Assembly: GCF_963169125.1 (NCBI RefSeq)
Contig: NC_084794.1
Location: 70,454,665 to 70,518,664 of the forward strand
Direction of reading: 5' to 3'
DNA length: 64,000 bases
From: Humulus lupulus
Lineage: Eukaryota > Streptophyta > Magnoliopsida > Rosales > Cannabaceae
The position numbers and the translations under genes were made by a program. The notes beneath the pieces were generated by a model, which saw nothing but the letters and a program-made list of their open reading frames with translations, did no database searches and had not been told where the DNA came from. Position 1 is the stretch's first letter. Each line of letters starts with the position of its first letter. Below are positions 58,501 to 64,000 of this stretch, piece after piece.

Positions 58501-59165
58501 ATCACAATAAAGAAGAATAAATCATAAACTAATTGAATTAACTAATAATAGAGTATTAAGAGACTATATTGATACCCTAAAAAATCTGTTCAATTCATGC
58601 TCATAGCAAGAACATCCATGAAAATAATTAAAAAGTGCATAGAACTAAAGAGGTGAAGAAAGAAAAACTAGATGTAGATCCACTTCTGCTCTCCTCAATG
58701 GCCTCCAAAATGTCTCTGAGTTTAGGGCTTTAAAAACTTGACCTAATTTGCATTTAAAGATGTTTAAATAGTGTTAACTAGGTTAAAATTGTGAAATTCC
58801 AAAATTGTCCTTCCTTAATCGCAGAAAATCAAATTTACATTGGTCACTAGTGCGGCCACGCTGCTCAATACATTAAGGCTCAACGACTATGAGCACGGTC
58901 GCACTATATCTCTGGCATGATCACAGTACTTTCCTCCAAATGCCTATTTTCCTCATTGTTTTATTTTTCTCAAGTTTTCGAGTCTATTTCTGTTCTAATT
59001 CGTTCTGAATCCTTCCATACCTAAAATAACACAAACAAAAGCATAAATCTGCACACAAAAAACCCTAAACTACTAAAACACAACCTAAAACTAACACATT
59101 AAAACACGCCTAACACTCACCTACCATAAAGGATTAGTCTAATTGTCATAAGTGGAAGTTACACT

Positions 59166-60566
59166 AAATATGGTAAAATTTCCAAAAGTTTGATAAATAT
59201 GGCATTTTGAAGTTTGTGCATTTTATATGGCATTTTTTTAAACATTTTTATGGGGTTTTTTGCCATATTTTTGTAATAATTTAGTTGTTACACTATATTT
59301 TAATTTGTTTTACTTTTAGTAACCAATATTGATATTTGGGATATTTTGTGAAGAGATTTTCGTCATTCACACTATAATAATTTTTTTTTTAATTTTTCAG
59401 ATTTTAAACGTTTTTTCTTCTTTTATATTTTAATATTATTTTTTTATTATATAAAATAATCAAATCAAGTATTTTCATCTTCCATGCAAGTACTTGATTA
59501 CTTCTAAGTTTAGCTTCTCCATCACGCCATTTCGTTTCTCTATCATCTTCTTCTTCTTTTTCTTTTCATTTTCATCCTTCATTGTACGAGTAGCTAGTTC
59601 ATTTGATCATGGTTTGGTGTAGCCGGTGACATTGAAAATAGTTTTTATTGTGATATTAAAGTAACTGGTTACCACTTTTTTTAGTGATGTTGTATAACCG
59701 AATACCACTATGAAATTAGTTTTTATGTTTTTAGTGATGTGGTGTTAACTGGCAGACACTATAATTTTTTTTTTGATGTGGGGGAAACTAATTACCACAG
59801 TCAAAATAACAAACCTAAAATAATAAAGGGTCTCTTGGCAAAATGACATATTTTTTAAAGTTATTTTGAACTCTAGCCTAATTTTAATAATTCTTTGCAA
59901 AATGACATCTCATAACTTAGACAACTAGTTGAAAATTTAGACAGTCGGTAAAAAAAGTTAGACAACTGGTCAAATTTTAGACTGAGGCCATTTTGCAAAA
60001 AAAAAATAAAAAATCAAAAGTAGGCCAGAGTGCAAATTCACTTAAAAAAAAGAGGTCATTCTCACCAATTCCTCATAAATAAATAAAAGGTTATAACTTA
60101 AACCGAGAGAGATGGTAGCTGCTTGCTTAGCAAGCTCTACAAAAGAAAAGAAAAAAACAATCGTGATGGTAACTGGTTACTTAGCTAGATAAGGAAAAAA
60201 AAATCAGATCTGGAAAAAAAAAGATCATGATGGTAACTGGTTACTTAGCCAGATCTGAAAGAAAAAAACCAAATTTGATCATATAGATCTAAAACAACCA
60301 AGAAGAAGAAGAAGAACCGAAGATGGCGTCGGGGGTGACCGAAGGTACTGTTTTGGTTGTCGGCGTGAAAGGGCTATGATTGCTGTGAGAGCAAATAGAG
60401 AGAAAGTCTGGGGAATACGTGAGGGAGAGATGTGAGTAAAAGTGAGAGAGAGTATTTTATTTATGTATATTCCATATTTTAAACTTTATTTTTAGTCAAC
60501 TGTCCATATTATTGTCACATTTTTTGTCCATATTTATAAAAACTAAGTTAAATCTTACCATATTTT
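59166..60566. mobile_element. MULE-like element with about 40-bp TIRs
   Basis: Left AAATATGGTAAAATTTCC..AGTTTGATAAATATGG is matched by the reverse complement of 60,520-60,558 (AAATATGGTAAGATTTAAC then TTATAAATATGG). No clear target duplication was found, so the exact ends are open. Inside, GGTAACTGGTTAC-type words recur (59,660-59,790; 60,165-60,245) and a short GC-rich frame starts MASGVTEGTVLVVG at 60,322. No transposase. Confidence 0.55.
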
Positions 60567-60579
60567 TATAAAGTTTATA

Positions 60580-61739
60580 AGCGTACAAAATATCCGTTTA
60601 TTCATAACTTTTTCTGCCTTGATTTGGTTGTTTTTCTCAAGAGAAAGTTTGTATTTGATTTGTTTGGTGAACTTGTGCAGTGTGTCGCAATAATTCTGAT
60701 TAGTACGAGAATGCTGATAAATATCTGTTTGAGTAGTCAAAATTAGTGAATATTTGGAAATTGGGTACAGACGATATAAGCAGTTTCAATTTTTGGCTGA
60801 AGCAGAAATGACATTAGATATTGCGTTTTTATCGAGTACATTCGGCATGCGATATATTGCAGTATTGTAGGCGATATATCGGCACAAGGGTATTTTTGGA
60901 AATTTTTATGGAAATTCGTAGATTTTGGTTTTTGAAAAAAATAAAAAGAAGTTTGGAAGAAACAGAGATGGGAGGAGTTCTGACGACAGGAGAAAAGAAA
61001 CAGAGAAGAATTCACTTTTATTATTTTCTTTATGCTTTTGAATTTTAGATTATGTGATGATGTTTAATATTATGAACTAAATTCATATTTAGAGTATTTT
61101 AATGTAGTCACTGGATATTCTATTCATCTTTAATGCAATTTCTATGATTATTTGAATTTATGTTTATCTATTGTTCTTATGTTTAATGCTTGTAATTGAT
61201 TGGCCATCTTTTGCATGATTATTGGTTTTAATTCAATATCTGAAAAGTGAGAATTGGAATAGCTTTAGGCAATAGACATAGATTTCAATTTAGAACGAAA
61301 GTATCAAACTGGTTTGTGTAGCAATTAGGTTTTTGTTCTTAACGCAGTTTATGTGTATAATATATCACAGACATGTAGAGAATTCGCAGGTAAACTGAAT
61401 ATTTTATATCTTGAGAAAGAATATAATTGTCAATAGTAAACATGCTATAATCATAAATCAAAGAAACATATTAGTAGTATTATTGTTTGAATAGAATTGA
61501 AGGTTGATGAAATTAGAATGCTCTAATATTTCGCTTATATTAAATTTCGTTAATTCAATTATGCTTTTCTAGTTTATTGTTCGTTGTTAATTGTCATTAA
61601 ATTTTCATTAGTCAAATAGAAATAAAGTTTTGCTATTGGTAATTATTGGATCAATTCCCTGACAGAACGATATTGTATTTCCACTACCATTACTTGTTTA
61701 TTCGATTGCGTATACTAGCGCAGTAAAAAAATCGCAACA
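60580..61739 (+). mobile_element. LTR-like unit, boundaries approximate
   Basis: The right end ATTGCGTATACTAGCGCAGT then AAAAAAATCGCAACA has the style of the outermost LTR of the nest (tail with GCACGCAATCGC). GCGATATATT and GCGATATATCGGCACA occur at 60,848-60,885, like those in the LTR at 2799-4730. A start and duplication could not be fixed. Confidence 0.45.
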
Positions 61740-62271
61740 AAAGTTCTTTGGTCATAGATATAATCTTGGCTTTCATTGGTTTTATTCATATTAAAAATAC
61801 AATTAATTTTTGCATTCAAGTACTCCCAGTGATTCTATTTTCTATTTTTTAAAGAGTAATTAGCAGCAAAACTCCCTATCTTTACTATTTTCTACACTTA
61901 ACCCCCATTCTTTTTTTTTTCACTGGTAAAACCTCACAATCTCCCATTCCGTTAGCAAATTTAAGGTCTGCGTTTGTAGTGATTGTTAACTGGCAATTTG
62001 GATACATGTGTCTATAATTTATTGGACCACATATTAAATAACAATGCAACATCATTCTTTTTTAAATTAAAAAAAAAACTAAAAAAAAATCAAATCTCTC
62101 TCTATCCCACGATACCTCTTTTTTTTTTCTTTGACTTCTTCTTCTTCCTCCCCTTTTCTTTTTCTTCTTTTTTTCTGCAGATCCACCCACACAACCCTGA
62201 GCCCTCCGACCCACCATCTTCGCCGACCTCCAAGTGAGAGAGAGGGAGGGAGATTGAGATAGAGGGTGTAA
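61740..62271. other. Spacer with a possible transposon end
   Basis: From 61,858 TAATTAGCAGCAAAACTCCC and CACTGGTAAAACCTCACAAT look like the terminus of a non-autonomous DNA element. A pyrimidine tract (62,110-62,175) ends TTTTTTTCTGCAG, an acceptor-like site before the short GC-rich stretch ATCCACCCACACAACCCTGA. This could be a captured exon piece; it is too short to name. The LTR at 62,277 cuts it off. Confidence 0.35.
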
Positions 62272-62276
62272 CGCCC

Positions 62277-63128
62277 TGGTTACCCTAGAACAGTTACGGT
62301 GAACCAGAAATTTGACTCATTGCCTGAGTCCTTTGGTTAAAAACGTGTTCTAAGTGGTATTAACAGGCTAAGGTGAAAATCAATAAAAGGAAATGATATG
62401 TTTTATTTGATACATAAAACTGTTCATGGGCCCATAAAAGATTTACCAGTTATTTACAACTCAAAATGGCCATTACAGTTCCAAAATGACAAACCCGCCG
62501 ACCTAAGCGGCAACAATAGGGTAAACCCCCTAGTTCCTCTGAGAACTCCTTGGCCGTGGTGGTCAAGCGGCCGCATATGTACACATCACCACCTAAGCTC
62601 TCCACTCAAGGCTGGGTGAGCTTTTCTTTCCCTTTACATGCACCACATAGCACCCATGAGCCAAAGCCCAGCAAGAAAACACAGTATTGTATGTAAACAT
62701 CGTCAAATGATTATCATTATAATCACACAGAGCTCATAGCTTTCAAACAGATGAGTGAATATCACTTGAGGTTCTGGTAAACCATACTGAGTGACCGACA
62801 AGCAAGTCACTAATTCAAATAGAAGAGTGGCTGCTTGGTAAGCCACTAGCCTTCAACAAATGAGAGACTGATGGGTAAGTCTCTACTTTAACAAATGAGT
62901 GACTGATGGGTAAGGCACACAAGCGCTTATAATATTCATCAAACTTGAGGTCGGTCCGGCATTAATGCTCTTTGAGTCATCCAATGCAGAAAGTCGATTA
63001 GATCTAATCTTTATTGGCTTGCATTGAACACGCTAAGGCCGTCCTGACTAATGAGTCAACACAATGTGACCAGTGACCAGTACCACTGCCGAACCTGACT
63101 AATGAGTCACAGCTTCACAGGTGATACT
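62277..63128 (-). mobile_element. Solo LTR (partial), same family as 43,961-46,376
   Basis: Starts TGTAACGCCCTGGTTACCC, the reverse complement of the end of the 43,961 LTR (GTAGCCAGGGCGTTACA). It shares TTTGACTCATTGCCTGAGTC, the CTTGCTGGGCTTTGGCTCA block and the TGACT/AGTCA region (62,760-63,115). The acceptor-like site reads GTGGTGCATGTAAAGG, so AG is lost. GAGGG precedes the left end. It is interrupted at 63,129 and the rest lies beyond the window. Confidence 0.8.
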
Positions 63129-64000
63129 TGTAACTCCCATTTTCTTTTTACAAATTATAACAATTATGAAAGATAAGAGAAGATATTTTTTATTCATTTT
63201 TGAGTGCATTACAATGCTAACCGAATGTTAGAGCTATTAAGTAAAGTGGAAGAATAACTAATGAATATGCAACTATAACATTCATGGGCATTTCATTAGT
63301 ATAATACCCATAGAATGATGCTAAATACAAGCAAACAATCACTAAAGTTATGAAAAATAAAGAGAAATTCATGTTTTGATGATGAATTTTATCTAGAAAG
63401 TTAAGAGATGAAGAAGTTGTGCAAATAAATGGTTGAAGGAACAAGTATTTATAGGGCAAAAACTAGCCGTTTATGACCGTTGGTGAATAGTGTTCATGAC
63501 CGTTGGGGGTGTAGTTGTTTTCTATTATGGGATTTTAACAATTCTAAATTGTTGAAGTAACCAACAAGTGAGAATAATTAATTTATGGGTGTTAGAGAAA
63601 CTTTTTCAGAAAAGTTTGTGAGTCAAAAATGCTAGACTAAGTAATATAAGAAGATTGGGAAATTTTCATTTTTTTACTATTCACCGGGTACTATTCATAG
63701 TGGGTCCCACAGTGGGGTCCGCAAGGGTCCCACAGTAGGGTCCACATGGGTCCCACAGCGGGGTCCACCCCATGGGTTCCACATGTTGATGCAGTAGTGA
63801 CACATTGATGACTTAAGCAAATTACTATGCTTGATATTTTGAATATGTTATTATTCCACTATGCTTATTATTTTTAATATTTTATTAGAATAGTATCCCA
63901 AGTTTTTCCTAAAAATAGCCCTTCCAAAACCCATCTTGAAATCACAAAAACCTCATTTTCCTTTCTCTTACTATACCTAAAAATCTTCTTAACATCCTTC
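63129..64000 (-). mobile_element. LTR start nested in the previous LTR, running off the window
   Basis: Starts TGTAACTCCCATTTTC, preceded by ATACT (63,124-63,128) as the likely first duplication copy; the second copy is outside. On the minus strand, TATAAATA at 63,446-63,453 and AATAAA at 63,189-63,194 would be promoter and polyA signal about 260 bp apart. GGGTCCCACA(G/T) repeats occur at 63,700-63,785. Confidence 0.65.
63217..63372 (-). CDS. Possible small hydrophobic peptide encoded in the LTR
   Basis: 51 codons from an ATG (context AAAACATGAA) to TAG: MNFSLFFITLVIVCLYLASF, then YGYYTNEMPMN and a second hydrophobic run VIVAYSLVILPLYLIALTFG. It looks like a signal peptide or two membrane segments with a short polar loop. 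The ATG is about 75 bases after a TATAAATA, and AATAAA follows the stop by 25 bases, so it would be the first ORF of the LTR transcript. Low-complexity AT-rich DNA easily gives such frames. I do not recognise a family. Confidence 0.25.
   Translation of the reverse strand: MNFSLFFITLVIVCLYLASFYGYYTNEMPMNVIVAYSLVILPLYLIALTFG

Larger units (their letters stand above)
25763..59148 (-). mobile_element. Outermost LTR of the nest (about 1.2 kb after removing guests), TSD TAAGT
   Basis: TAAGT lies at 25,758-25,762 and 59,149-59,153. The remaining pieces (25,763-25,814; 27,579-27,953; 55,359-55,509; 58,506-59,148) read as one LTR on the minus strand that starts TGACAATTAGACTAATCC. It ends with a GGGATCGAACTCTACTTTCA block, then GCACTTACGTACATATTTTC. 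The + strand first bases GTTG lack a clean TG, so this end is less certain. GC-rich words GTGCGGCCAC and GAGCACGGTCGCAC are at 58,850-58,912. The pieces join smoothly when guests and one duplication copy are removed. Confidence 0.6.

Noticed and set aside
60443..61739. LTR with AAAAG duplication starting TGAGAGAGAG
   Set aside because: The proposed start lies inside the MULE-like element before its right TIR, so the match of AAAAG is probably chance in A-rich DNA.
1..64000. tRNA, rRNA or microRNA genes
   Set aside because: No cloverleaf A/B boxes or rRNA sequence recognised; the hairpins seen are MITE arms or palindromic LTR words.

Overview
This window is transposable-element DNA from a large plant nuclear genome, most likely a flowering plant and probably a eudicot. 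The evidence is AT-rich intergenic sequence, plant-type Ty3/gypsy lineages (Tat with a second RNase H and an antisense ORF; a chromodomain Tekay/Del-like element), Copia-type LTRs, MULE-type transposons with 9-11 bp target duplications, and an old endogenous pararetrovirus (Caulimoviridae). I found no intact host gene. The only host-derived coding sequence is a broken piece of a mitochondrial processing peptidase beta-subunit gene carried inside a small MULE-like element. The species cannot be named from this sequence alone.

Layout. 1-~11,990: a decayed caulimovirid provirus on the + strand, entered at the left edge, in the order basic region/zinc knuckle, protease, reverse transcriptase, RNase H, extra downstream ORFs, then promoter/polyA. 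It is split by three solo LTRs (47-1553, 2298-6131, 7142-9900), and the second of these holds another solo LTR (2799-4730). 11,990-14,029: AT-rich spacer with one MITE (12,966-13,370). 14,040-20,875: one very long solo LTR (about 4.5 kb without its guests) with TSD ATAAG. Its guests are a MITE (15,997-16,371), a Tat-type solo LTR (16,463-17,706) and a Pack-MULE-like element (18,257-19,331) with the peptidase fragment. 20,880-22,587: a MULE-like element whose left edge was hit by that long LTR. 22,934-24,274: a second solo LTR of the 16,463 family.

25,763-59,148 is a five-level nest, each level (the outermost less certainly) marked by its own 5-bp duplication: an outer LTR holds a Copia-type solo LTR (27,954-55,353), which holds a Tat retrotransposon (28,915-54,513), which holds a Tekay-like chromovirus (40,209-50,741), which holds a solo LTR (43,961-46,376). 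The Tat element also holds a Copia-type solo LTR (37,758-39,670) in pol and a solo LTR (32,595-34,302) in its antisense ORF. The outer LTR also holds a MULE-like element (25,815-27,569) and a further solo LTR with a nested one (55,510-58,500; 56,062-58,032). 59,149-64,000: a MULE-like element, an LTR-like unit, and two more LTRs that run into each other and off the right edge.

How the parts relate: both multi-gene retrotransposons read on the minus strand and are broken, so nothing here looks autonomous. The Tekay-like element keeps an uninterrupted 489-residue integrase/chromodomain frame but has lost protease and part of RT. Several otherwise diverged LTRs share a layout: promoter, a cluster of short self-complementary GC-rich words, a splice-donor-like site, a TGACT/AGTCA-rich repetitive stretch, and an acceptor-like site next to a conserved GCTGGGC block. 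All functional statements are inferences from sequence patterns; no database search was possible.
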